NCBI GenBank assembly: GCA_007922195.1
Contig: ML682003.1
Coordinates: forward strand, 6,827,952-6,891,951
Reading direction: 5' to 3'
DNA length: 64,000 nucleotides
Source of the DNA: Podocnemis expansa
Lineage: Eukaryota > Chordata > Testudines > Podocnemididae
Shown here: positions 34,185 through 44,372 of the stretch, in pieces
Layout of the letters: each line of letters opens with the position of its first letter
Numbering within the stretch: the stretch's first letter is position 1
Notes under the pieces: model-generated
Seen by the model: the letters and a program-made list of their open reading frames with translations, nothing else
Told to the model about the DNA's origin: nothing
The model's database searches: none
Program-made: the position numbers and the translations under genes

Positions 34185-36014
34185 GTTTGGGTGGCATAGG
34201 CGCCCCAAGTCTTCTGTCAAGCGGTCCGCCCATAGAGGAAGGCAGAGTGGAGCTTCTATGGACAGGTCCTTTAGGAGCAAGAACCAGTGTTGCCTGGGCC
34301 CGTCTGGAGCTATCAATATCATGTTTGCTCCGTCCATTTTGATCTTCAAAAGGACCCTGTGTTTCAACTGGACTGGTGGGAAGGCATACATTATAGGGCC
34401 CGACCAACTGACGAGGAAGGCATCGGTGAGCGACCTCTCCTCCCAACCCCCGAGGGAGCAGAAGTACTGACATTTTCAGTTCTGCCGTGTCACAAATAGG
34501 TCCACTTGGAGTGTTCCCCACTTGTCTATCAGGTGAGAGAACACCATGTTGTGGAGGGACCACTCGTGCTTTGCTAGGGGTTTTCTGCTGGCGAGCTTGT
34601 TGTCCACTCCCGGTAGGTGTGCTGCCACTGGGGTAAAATTGTATTTCAGGGCTAATTGCCAGAGTTGTATGCCTGCTTGCAGAGAGCTGGGGAATGGACA
34701 CCCACCTGCCAGTTCGTATAGAACATGGCTGCAGTGTTGTCCATTAGAACCTGGACCGACCTGCCTAGTATCCTGTCCAAAAAATGTTGTGCAAGCCAAC
34801 CTGATGGCCTGCAATTCCTTCATGTTTATATGAAGAAGGCTGTCTGCATAAGACCAAAGCCCCTGGGTGGAAATACCCCCCAAAATGTGGATCCCCCCAA
34901 CCTGAATCCCAGGGGTCAGTCATCAGTGTCACTGTGGGCATTAGTGTTTTGAAGGGAATTCCCCCCATGACGAACAGGGGGTCCTTCCAGATCTGTAGTG
35001 TCCCCAGGATATCTTGGGGAACCGACTACCTTGGACAGAGTGTCTCTCCATGGGGAGAACACCGTGGAGAACCAGCCCTGAAAAGGCTTCATTCTCAGGC
35101 TTGCCATCCGGATCACAGAGGTGGCGGCTGCCATGTGCCCAACAGCTGTAGGCAGCGACAGGCTGTGGTTACTTGAAACTCCTGAAGCTCCATAATGATG
35201 GTGCAGATGGACTGAAATTTTGATGGGGGCAGGGACGCCGTCCCTTTGCAGGAGTCTAGGAGATCTCCTATGAACTCTGTGCTTTGGGATGGGTGAAACT
35301 TTGACTTTTTTTGGTTTATGCAGAGACCCAGGTACCTGCACAGGCAGGTTACCGCTCTGACACTGTGCTCCACCTGAGCTCTCAATTCCCCGTGTGTCAA
35401 CAAATCGTCTAGGTAGGGATAGAGCCTTATGCTCTGCCAGCACAGGAATGCAGCAACTGGCGCCATGCACTTTGTGAACACCCTGGGGGCCAGAGAGAGA
35501 CCAAAGGGAAGCAATGGGAACTGGAAATGATCCCCCCCCACCATGAACCTTAGGTACCTTCTGTGGCAGGAGCGTATTGCTATGCGAAAGTAAGCATCTT
35601 TTAGATCAAGGCCGTGAACCAATCCCCAGGAGACACAGATGGGACGATCTGTGACAGGGAAACCATGCAGGACTTTTTGTGTTTGTTTAAAGCTGTGAGA
35701 TTTAGAATGTGTCTTAGGTCCCTGTTGGGTTTGGGGACCAGAAAGTATCGGGAATAGAGCCCTTTTTGCCACTCCAACTTTGGGACCTTTTCAATGGCCC
35801 CAAGGGAGAGAAGCTTCTCACATTCCATCTCGAGCAAGTGATCTAGTTCCTGGTGCCCGAGATTTGGGCAAGGGGGCTGTTTTCTGACCTGAGTAGTTGG
35901 TCGAAACTGTAAGCAATACCCTTCTGAGACCATCTCGAGGACCCACTGGTCGGTTGTGATGATGGCCCAGTGGTGCACGAAGCAATGTAGGTGGTTGGCA
36001 AAGGTAGCGGTCAA
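34185..36014 (-). pseudogene. DIRS reverse transcriptase and RNase H
   Basis: The RT starts with LLEMECEKLLSLGAIEKVP and FLVPKPNRDLRHILNLTALN (36,014-35,601 frame). It then gives DLKDAYFRIAI (motif A), PFGLSLAPRVFTKCM (motif B) and LYPYLDDLL (motif C, the DIRS-type YLDD) in the 35,772-35,113 frame. RNase H is decayed: TDPWDSGWGDPH replaces a TDAS.xGWGA-type start, MKELQAIRLA retains the helix with the Glu, and AAHLPGVDNKLAS marks the end. Frameshifts lie near 35,600, 35,110 and 34,880. Confidence 0.88.
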
Positions 36015-36148
36015 GGCTATTGGTTTGCTGGTCTCAGAGTAACCGCCAAAAATGCTGCTTCCTCCCTGTCAAACAGTTGGTACCCTGCCCGCGCCTGTTG
36101 GACTGTGAGGTGTGGGGTTTCCCATCCTTGCTCAAACAGGTCTTGTCC

Positions 36149-38174
36149 TTATCCATGCCCCCGAGTTGACGTTGGGGGTATTGGTAGGACAGAGAGAAGG
36201 AAGATTGCATCTGGACCTACTGCTTTAACTGCTGTAGTTGCTGTTGCAAGAGTTGATGAGGTTTCAAGGAGCATTGAGCAGCTTGCAGGGTGTACATTCC
36301 CAGCAATCTGGGGGGTGGCTCTTGAGTCCTTCATGCCATGCGGCTTTGTGTCCATGGACTCAGCAAAGAGGTCAGGGCCTTCAAATGGCAGGTCCTGAAT
36401 GATAAGCCGCATCTGTGGGGACAGGCCCAAGCCCTGAAGCCAGGCAGAGCAATGCATCACCACAGCAGATGCCATATTATGCAAGGCTGTGTCTCAGGTA
36501 GACATCAGAGCATGTTTAGAGGCCAATGCCCCTTCCTCCACCATCGTCTCATAATCCCTGAGGCAGTCTTTGGGGATAAGATCGTGAAAACCCTCCAAGG
36601 CTCTCCAGAGGTTGAAGATGTATCTCACCACAAGGGCTTGGTGATTAGAGATACGCAGCTGCAAGGCTGAGGTGGCATAGACCTTCCTGCCAAGCAAGTC
36701 GAGCTTTCTAGCTTCCTTATTCTTGGGGGTAGAGCCCGGTTGGCCTGTCTCTCTTTTTGGTTAACTGCGTCCACCACCAGAGATCCCGACGCAGGGTGTT
36801 GGAAAAGGAATGCGAACTTGTCTGATGGGACATGATACTTGTGATCTGCCGCCTTGGCCATTAGTGGAATTAAGGACAGGGTCTGCCATCACACCCTGAT
36901 GATTCTGTACACCCCTTAATGAAGGGGGACAGAGACCTTGGCTGGTGGGGCGGTGTCCCCGATGTCAAAGAGGGGGTCAGTCTCCTCCTGGACCACCCCA
37001 GTTCTATGTTCAAGTTCACTGCCATGCGGTGGAGCAAATCCTGCTGCAAGCGGGAGTCATTCTTGTATGCAAGGGGCCTTTGGAAAGTGTGCTGGTCTGG
37101 GGAGGATGACAAGAGGGCCCAAGATCTTCTGTGCTGGGTGCAGTCTGGGTCGGGCTCATCATCGGAAATATCTGAGGAGTCCTGGGTCCAGGGTGGAGAC
37201 AGTACTGAACAGTGCCGCGAGATTGAGCTGTCATTGGCCATCGTGTTGAGCCATTCATGAGACCAGTTGTTGAAGGAATCCCTGGTTGCAGTACGGCACA
37301 AAGGAGAACGGCCCCTACCCGTCTGGGGAGCCTTGGCAGCACGGGAGGAACTAGGCCATGACGCCAGTACCAGAGTTGTTGGGGTCATCCTCTTTCTTGG
37401 CACAGGCGTTGGGGAGCATTTTTGACGATGCTTACCAGCCCATTCTCCAGTATCTGGGATAGCTTTGGGAGGACCAGGGGAGCAGGCAGAGGCTGAAGAC
37501 GATGATGCGAACAAGTTGGACCTCCATCTTCTAGAGCCCTGGGAGCACAGTACCGAAGGTTCATGGGACGAGTGCCAAGAAGAGCGGCCGTCGGAGTGAT
37601 AGTCAGTACCGTTTTGCAATGCCAGAGGGGGACACGATAGTACCGGACTCGAGGGCGGTACTGACTCTTGCCTTGACTGCTCCCTAGATGCAGGAGCCGG
37701 CTTACTCTTTGACTGGGCTTTTTTCACCGGTACTGGAGCCGGGTCTTGGAACAGGGCCCCTGCCAATGCTAGGGCTCGTGGTGTCGATGGTATGGAGAGC
37801 AGTCCCAGTCTCAACTCGCTAGAGGGGGAATGTGGAGATGGAGGTGAATGGTGCCATGGCAGTACTGAAGATGATGCCGACTGCAACTTTGAGCTCTGCA
37901 CCAGGAGTTGGTGTCAGGCGGGCTCCAGTGCAGGAGTCGCCCGGGGTGCCAGCAGAGCGTTAGTGGCCTGGGCAGCATCAGAGGTGGATGCGTGGTCCTC
38001 CACAAGGGTGCGTAAGCACCGCCCTCTGTCCTTGCGAGTCCTACATTTGAAGGACTGGCAAATAGAGCAATTCTTCGTGAGATGTGACTTACCAAGGTAC
38101 GCAAGGCATTTCTTGTGGGAATCGCCGATTGGGAAGGCTTTGCAACACACCGGACACAGTTTAAAGCCTGGCAT
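36149..38174 (-). pseudogene. DIRS gag-like ORF
   Basis: The start is MPGFKLCPVCCKAF (ATG at 38,174), with two Cys/His clusters (CPVC..H..C and CSICQSFKC) in the first 60 residues. Then comes a Ser/Pro-rich stretch (37,901-36,870 frame) and a conserved C-terminal part. That part contains DHKYHVPSDKFAFLFQHPASGSLVVDAVNQKERQ, GRKVYATSALQLRISNHQALVVRYIFNLW and DLPFEGPDLFAESMDTK. This layout is that of vertebrate DIRS first ORFs. There are frameshifts near 37,905, 36,865 and 36,640. Confidence 0.8.
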
Positions 38175-38263
38175 TTTAACTTCTGCATAAAAAGGGAGTG
38201 ACAAGCACTTGCTTTTGCAAGTTTTGGCTGATCTGAAACCATCGCTGAGGGTGGGAAAGGGAA

Positions 38264-38440
38264 CTGGGAGGGTCAGTGGCACAGTCACCTATATAGCTGC
38301 GGTCGTGGTATGGAGGGGGCATTGGCCATGTGCCCTGACCTGACAGGCTAAGGCTAAAGACTTTCCGAGCTACCGTGTGCTGCAGCATGTAGACACCTGT
38401 AACTGAATGATGTGAGCAGCCCATCTTGACGAAGAACTTC
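38264..38440 (-). repeat. DIRS inverted terminal repeat, high-coordinate (5') end
   Basis: Inverse of 32,770-32,935. On the minus strand it precedes the gag-like ATG at 38,174. It carries 'cagttacaggtgtctaca', 'tcggaaagtctttagcc' and 'ctatataggtgact', the last of which is TATA-like and could lie in the promoter. Confidence 0.85.
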
Positions 38441-38849
38441 CTCTTTGGACATGTAAGGCAATCTCAGAACCGTTAGTAAACTATCTGTGAGAATACAAGC
38501 AGATGGGTGAGGTCCTAGAGGACTGGAGAAGGACACACATAGGGCCTGTCTTTAAAAAGGGGAACAAAGAGGACCCAGAGGATTATAGACAAGTCATTTG
38601 ACACCTGGAAAGACATGGGAGCAAATGAGGAAATTCTAAGTTTGTAAGCACCTGAAGGATAACAGCGTACTGAACTCGAATTAATATGCAAGCTAAATTC
38701 TGTGAAAGCAGGACTCAGTCGAGATTATGGGTTCTTTTCACATTACAAAGGGTAATTTGACTTCAGGCTTCCCATTCTTTAAGCCTGTAAACTGCTCTGA
38801 TTTGCTGTTACTTTATGACCTGATCCTATGTTTTACACCCCCTTGCATT

Positions 38850-39015
38850 TAGTTTCATTCCTTTCTGTAAGTTCACCCATCTTCAAAGCATCTGAGGAAG
38901 TGGGATCTTCTCCCACGAAAGCTCATGCAAAAAATAAATCTGTTAGTCTTAAAGTGCCACACAACTGCTTGTTGTTTTTTTACTGGACTAGACTAACACA
39001 GCTATCCCTTTGGAT
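38850..39015. mobile_element. Penelope-like/SINE-like repeat
   Basis: It contains 'cttcaaagcatctgaggaag', 'tctcccacgaaagctcatgc' and ends 'ctagactaacacagctatcc'. It is inserted in the old CR1 just before NSQHGF. It holds the best preserved copy of the hammerhead-like core in this window (38,892-38,928). The left boundary is uncertain. Confidence 0.65.
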
Positions 39016-39199
39016 ACTGAGGAATAGCCAGCATGGATTTGTCAAGAGCCAGTCATGCCAAGCCAACCTAATTCCCTTCCCTGAGAGGGTCTCTGGCCCA
39101 GCGGATGGGGGAGACATTAGCTGTGATGTGTCTGGATTTCAGGGAGGCTTTTGACATAGTCTCACATGACATTCTCATCAGCAACCCAGGAAATTGTGT

Positions 39200-39494
39200 C
39201 CCAGTGCATTGCCCAGTGATCTAACAAAGCTCTGGACCAGTCCCTGGGGGGACCCTCCAGTGTGCCAACCCCCTTAGGGTTGCATTGTCACCAGGCTTAG
39301 ATCCTTGGTTCCAGCACCTCCTGTGACTGACCCTCAGGGTCTTCAGCACCCCTGGGTCATGCCATGAGCCCCTTCTCTTGAGTCTGCCTGGATTGGCCCC
39401 CAGGGCAGACTTGTACCCCCACAGGATGAAGCGCACCCCCAGCTTCCTGACTCTGGGGCGACTCTCAGCTGGCAGGTAATGGCAAGAGGGAACT
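39200..39494. other. Unassigned segment
   Basis: Joins the decayed CR1 to the retroviral gag-like frame. It could be retroviral internal sequence on the minus strand, but no motif was recognised. Confidence 0.3.
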
Positions 39495-39900
39495 GTGATG
39501 CTGTCTCTTCCTCCATTCACCTTTGACAAGATGCTGCCTCTTCCTCCATTCGCCTTTGATGAGCTCTTTCCTCAGCAGCTTTCTCCAGCTCCTGCTTTTT
39601 TTGCAGTTCCAACAAGTGGAGCTCCATCAGGCCTCTCTCCCTCTGAAGGTGCTGGTCCTTGTCTGGGTCTGGCTGCTTGTTCTCTTCTGCATCAGTCACA
39701 GCCAGGCCAGGATCAGGCAGGGCTTCTGTTTTCTGGTCATAGTCCATAAGCCGATCTCTCAACTTCTGCTTTGAAACATTGTCCTTAGTGGTTATTTCTC
39801 TTTCCTTACACAACTGTTTGAGATTGCTTGCGCTCATACCTTTATATGATTGCTGTTCACTCATTATGACCACTTCAGCCTTCAATTCTCTCAGTATCAA
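39495..39900 (-). pseudogene. Gag-like N-terminal ORF of an endogenous retrovirus
   Basis: A 127-codon minus-strand frame (39,900-39,517) follows an LTR and a primer binding site, the place where gag begins. It has a SAP-like helix pair (SASNLKQLCKERE), then a charged, Gln/Glu-rich coiled-coil-like tail. It is truncated after about 130 residues, with no capsid, protease or polymerase beyond. The gag call rests mainly on position; the family is unknown. Confidence 0.5.
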
Positions 39901-39960
39901 ATATTAAAATTTAGGAATTGTGTGGGCTCCTGATCCCAAAACCCAAATGCTCTGGCTCTG

Positions 39961-39984
39961 TGGATCCTGCCAAGACTACGCCAA
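39961..39984 (-). other. Retroviral primer binding site, tRNA-Ser type
   Basis: On the minus strand, directly after the LTR end GGTCACA comes T then TGGCGTAGTC, two extra bases, and GGCAGGAT. Without the two extra bases this complements the 3' end of a vertebrate tRNA-Ser (..ATCCTGCCGACTACG-CCA). The location and the TGG start fit a primer site. Confidence 0.68.
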
Positions 39985-40712
39985 TGTGACCTGGGCCTCC
40001 TGAGATAACCTTCTGAATGTGCCAAAATCAGGGCAAGCTGCAAAAACAGGGGCCAAACCCCCAAACTACTGATGGGTGGTACTTAAACCAGTCTCCCAGT
40101 CAGCAACAAAACATGCTTCTGATTCCCCACTCTGGTCATCACCAAGCATAATAAAACAGAAACAGCCCCCTTACTACATATCAGTTCCTATGGTCCCCCC
40201 CAGCCGCTGGGTCTCTTGAAGAAATAGGTTCTCCTGACCCCAAAGGGCCAGCCACATCACCCAGAACAATATAGGCTTGGCTCTTACCCAAAATACCATG
40301 CTGCCAGCCAATCCTTTAGTAACTACAACTAAAGGTTTAATACAAAAGGAAAACAAACAAAATATGAGAGATGTTAAAGGGTCAAAGTGAATCACATACA
40401 TAACGACTGATTTAAAGTCCATAGAAAACAAGTCCTTGAAGTATCTGTAGTGTGCAGGTTAGTCCCACTCCTCTGGTGTGCACCCAGCAGCAGCAGCTGG
40501 ATGGATCTCAGGCCTTTGTTCAGTCCCAGAAGAATAGTTCCAGAGGGGGGTGTTGGTTGCAGACAGAATGAAGACTAAAGACAAAATGGAGATGGGTCTC
40601 AGACTCTCAGACTCAAAGGTCAGAAGGGACCAATATGATCATCTAGTCTGACCTCCTGCACAAAGCAGGCCAAAAAACATCACCCACTCACTCCTGCAAT
40701 AAACCTCTAATT

Positions 40713-40870
40713 CAGGGCTTGTCAACCTACGGGTCACCACCTAAAAATGGGTCACCATCATCCTCTAATAAATTGAAAAAGGAAATACATTAATTCAAAA
40801 TTGAACCATGGGTCATGAAGCTGACTCCCAAACAACCTGGGTCCCACCTGAAAAAGGTTAAGAACCCCTG
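40713..40870. mobile_element. hAT-type MITE in CR1
   Basis: The ends are CAGGGCTTGTCAACCT on the left and AGGTTAAGAACCCCTG on the right. The 8-bp flanks are CTCTAATT (40,705-40,712) and CTCTAACC (40,871-40,878), two mismatches. 158 bp and non-coding. Confidence 0.82.
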
Positions 40871-40896
40871 CTCTAACCTGTGACTGAGTTATTCAT

Positions 40897-41258
40897 GGCT
40901 GCGTTCACACAGCGCTCTTATTTCAAAACAACAGAGGTTGTTTTGAAATAAGAAATACCCTGTTCACATGACGCACTGTTGTTTCGAAACAACTTAAACC
41001 CCATGTGGGGACGAAACAATGTTGTTTCGAAATGATTGTTTCAAAACAATGCCGTCCGAACATGTTGTTTCGAAACAACAGTGACTTGTTTTGAAATAAC
41101 TGTTGCCTGAAACTGCTATTTTGCTTTCAGCTTTCTTCCTTAATTCGAATTAACAAACTGTTAATTCGAATTAAGTTATTTCGAAATAAGGCATTATTTC
41201 GATACAAGTCGTTTCGACACAACTTGTATCAAAATAATGCCTGCGTGTGAACACAGCC
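40897..41258. mobile_element. Foldback MITE (copy f)
   Basis: The ends are GGCTGCGTTCACACAGCG on the left and the inverse of GGCTGTGTTCACACGCAG on the right. A perfect 3-bp duplication CAT flanks them (40,894-40,896 and 41,259-41,261). The interior is dense in TTGTTTCGAAACAA and TTATTTCGAAATAA. 362 bp. Confidence 0.88.
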
Positions 41259-42201
41259 CATGTCTTCAAATCATAATTCAAAGACTAAGATGCAGAGAAT
41301 CTACCAGCAAGTGAGCCACACCCCATGCTACAGAGGAAAACGAAACCCCCCAGAATGCTAGCCAATGTAAACAGGGAAAAAATTCCCTCCTGAGCCCAAA
41401 TACGGTGATCAGCTAAAACCCTGAGCACACAGGGAAGTCTCATTAGCCAAACACCCAAAAAAAGAATTTACGTAGTAACGCAGAACCTACCCCATCCGAC
41501 ATCCTATCTCAGGCCAGTGGCATAGCCACCACCAGTAGTCAAAACTCAGTCAACTGCCAAACTAGGCTGTCTCATTGGTGTCCCTCCATAAATTTATTGA
41601 GCTCAGTTTTGAAGGCAGTTATGTTTTTTTGCCCCCATAGCTTGCTTTGGAAGACTGTTCCAGAACCTTACTCCTAAGATGGTTAGAAACACGACTCAGT
41701 TTTATTTTGTATTGCTACCCACTAGGTGCAAAAAAGTTAACTTCTCCCTAGCACAGAGAAGACAGAAGTGGATGTCATCTGCACTTATCCAGTTCGAAAT
41801 CAACATAGAAGAGTCCCTGCCTTTTATCTCAGAGTCCTTGCCAGATCAAAATGGAGTTGTGCCACATGGTCAATCTGGCTAGCCAGTCAAACAGGTTTCT
41901 TCCTGGGCCCACTGGAGCTAGCTGGGAGCCCCTCCTCCTGGGCAATTAATATGACAGTAGTTTGCAGGCACCCAGTCTGGGATTGCCTCAGCTCAAACAA
42001 CTTGGACCACACATAAAACGAATAAGATTCCTAATTTCTAATACAAATATGATACCTACTTATAAATCGTATAATCATTCCTAGCAAATTCCAGCCTTTC
42101 TATTGATACCAAACATGGCATATCACATATGGATTATTGTAAATATGAAATATTAATATGAAAAAAATCATAAACAGTCCCCTAGACCCAGACACATCAC
42201 A

Positions 42202-42764
42202 GGAACTCCATGGTCATAGAGAGTCCTTAGCCAAGTCAGGCTGGGTCCAGCCCAGAGCTCCCTGACCACTTTGTTCCTAGTCCAAGAGTGTCTGGCTCCA
42301 GCAGTCCCAAATTTAACCACCACCACCCTGACCCCTCCTCAGTCCTTAGTCCTTGCTCCTGGACAAATTGTTGCCTGGTCTTCACCTAAACCCTTTGTTC
42401 TCCACCCGCTCACACTCCACTGGCTTCCTGCTCAGGCTGGCCATCCATGGTCATTATTTGCTAAGTAACAAATGTCCAGGCTGTTGGAGTGGCCATTGTC
42501 TTTGCCAGGCCCCAGACAGCCAGACAGCTCATTCAAACCTCAACCTCTAGGCCTCTGCAAAGAGCAAACCTCCTTCCCCGCCCCCACCTAGTAATTAGTC
42601 AAGTAGGTCGGGGGCGGGGGGGGGGGACTGAGGCCCATATAACATTCATACAAAACATTATGAAAAAATTCCCACTTCCACACAGTGGATGCAGAACTGA
42701 TAGAAAGACAGTTCTCAGGGAGTTATTATCAATGATTCATTATCAAACATGAAACTATACAGAG
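42202..42764. other. Unassigned region
   Basis: A C/T-rich stretch with a G-run near 42,610. No domain and no clear repeat ends. A short remnant of another LTR is possible. Confidence 0.3.
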
Positions 42765-43632
42765 TGGGCTCCCACAGGGGTTCATCCTGGGTCCTGTACT
42801 ATTCAATATTTCCCTTAATGACTTGGATAATTGAGTGGAGAATGCGCTTCTACAATTTGTAGATGGCTCCAGGCTGGGAGGACTGCATTCTGGCACACAG
42901 GCTTAACATTCAAATCACATTTGACAAATTGGCTTGAAATCAACAAGATGGAATTAAATAAAGACAAGTGGAAAGAACTGCATTGAGGAAGGAAAAGCCA
43001 AGGGCATAGCTACAAAATGGGGAGCAACTGGCTAGGTGGTAGCATTGCTGTGGCTCTGTGGCTTCTGGTGGATCACAAACTAAACAAGCCAAGAGTGTGC
43101 TGCAGCTGTGAAAAGGCTGAGCTCTTTTGCGTGTATGACGTGTAAAATACGGGGGATAATGTTGTTGTTTTCAGCACTGGTGAGGCCCCACCCCACTGAT
43201 GCACTGCGTGTAGTAGAAATGATGTTTGAGGCCAGACTGGAGAGATTCAGATGGGAGCAATACACTTGCTGAAAGGTTTAGAGACCCTGACCTGTGAGGA
43301 AAAGTTAAAAACTGAGCGTGTTTAAGCTTGAGAAATGCAGCCTGCAGGGACCTCTGAACAGTCTCTAGTTCTAGTACGGGCTGTGACACACCATGGCGAC
43401 CAGGTGCAATGGAGGTTGAGGTGAGATCTTAGGGAAACTTGCCAACTCTCAGGATGGTGAAACTCAGAGACAGGCTTCCCAGTAAGCTGTGGGCTCCCCA
43501 TCACTTGTGGTTTTCACTGGCTGGACAAACACCTGGCAGAAGTGGGCTAGGTTTACGTGGCTTGGACCTATCACAAATTCTGGGGGCCAGACTTGATGGC
43601 CTTCCAGCCCCACATTTCTATGATTCTGTAAT
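42765..43632 (+). mobile_element. Old CR1 LINE fragment
   Basis: It starts with 'ccacaggggttcatcctgggtcctgtactattcaat' split over codons (GVHPGSCTIQ; motif B remnant). It continues with a decayed motif C near 42,860 and ends '..gacttgatggccttccagccccac' and 'tttctatgattctg'. More diverged than the other copies. Confidence 0.75.
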
Positions 43633-43749
43633 AAATGATGCAGTTTAATACAGCTAAATAGAGATGTATCCATCAGGTGCAGATGGGCGGCTGTACGTAC
43701 AGGCTGGGGACCCTCTGCTACCAAGCAGAGACTTAGAAAATGCTCTGGA

Positions 43750-44335
43750 AACTGTGGACAGATCAGCTGCACGCAAGCTTGCAGTGTGACGCTTGGGCTG
43801 AAGGGGCTAGTCCCAGGGTGCACAGATGGGACTCTTGAGGGAAAGCAGAGGGGTTATTTACTGCTGGATTTGGCACTGGAGCAATGGCTGCTGAGGTCCT
43901 GGGTCCAGCTCTGGTGCCCACAGATCATGAAGGATGTTGATGAACTGGGGATGATCAGAGAAGAGCCACAAGAATGATTAAAGATTTGAAAACCCCTTGA
44001 CAATGAATGAGTTGAGCTCCATCCGTTTAGCTTGACAAGGAGCAGGTTAAGGAGTGACTTTATCACGGGCTGTGAGTGCCCACCAGGGAACAAAGCCTTT
44101 GTAAAGGGCTCTGCAATCCTGCAGCGATCTAACAGGACCCGAGGGTCAGCAGCTGAAGCTAGACACATTCCAACGGGAAATAAGGGTACCTTTTTAACGG
44201 GGAGGCTTTGTCACTGACAAAGTTTAAAGCAAGACAGGCTGGTAGGTTCCCCAGGAGCAGTTTGGGGGAGTCTCTGGCCTGTGGCACACAGTGGTGAGAC
44301 TAGCTGCTCACAGTCATCTCTTCTAGCCTTGGAAA
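43750..44335 (+). mobile_element. Old CR1 LINE 3' fragment
   Basis: 'tggtgcccacagatcatgaagg', 'gccacaagaatgattaaag' and 'cttgacaaggagcaggttaag' follow the CR1 C-terminal order (CVQFWAP..KMIK..). It ends near 'catctcttctagccttgg'. No frame is left. Confidence 0.65.
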
Positions 44336-44372
44336 TGCCACTTCTAGGAACTGTACACTGCCAGCTTGCATC

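Larger units (their letters stand above)
32740..38440 (-). mobile_element. DIRS retrotransposon, full length but decayed
   Basis: This is a 5.7-kb element coded on the minus strand in the order gag, RT, RNase H, tyrosine recombinase. Its termini are inverted (32,770-32,935 against 38,264-38,420), and a complementary region lies inside the low-coordinate end (32,990-33,080). There are no target duplications, as expected for DIRS, which integrates by a tyrosine recombinase through a circular form. It sits inside an old CR1. Stops and frameshifts interrupt every gene. Confidence 0.92.
31690..39190 (+). mobile_element. Old CR1 LINE broken by PLE and DIRS insertions
   Basis: CR1 pieces in order: the end of the endonuclease ([26 protein letters not shown], about 31,750-31,830), linker 31,900-32,335, 32,566-32,735, RT start 38,480-38,600 (EVLEDWRRTHIGPVFKKGNKED) and RT palm 39,010-39,190 (NSQHGFVKSQSCQANLI). 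They read co-linearly once a Penelope-like unit (32,336-32,553), a DIRS element (32,740-38,440) and a second Penelope-like unit (38,850-39,015) are set aside. All frames are broken. It belongs to a CR1 subfamily different from the young copy. Confidence 0.82.
40600..41690 (-). mobile_element. CR1 LINE 3' end inside the LTR
   Basis: The 3' tail 'ctcagactctcagactcaaagg' adjoins the LTR at about 40,600. 'gaccaatatgatcatctagtc', 'gaatctaccagcaagtgagc' and 'gaaggcagttatgtt' follow the order of the copies at 434-915 and 56,800-57,455. It is 5'-truncated at about 41,690. It carries a hAT element (40,713-40,870) and a foldback MITE (40,897-41,258). Confidence 0.85.
39985..42201 (-). mobile_element. 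Endogenous retroviral LTR, family 2 (copy B), split by CR1
   Basis: On the minus strand the LTR runs from TGTGATGTGTCTGG (42,201) to GGTCACA (39,985), about 1.1 kb once the CR1 insertion at 40,600-41,690 is removed. A TATA-like 'gagataaaaggcag' lies near 41,815 and an ATTAAA polyadenylation-like site near 40,340. The copy at 2,030-3,039 matches on both sides of the CR1 break ('ccattttgatctggcaag', 'ccattttgtctt'), which shows that the two parts belong together. It is the 5' LTR, followed by a primer site and a gag-like start. Confidence 0.78.
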
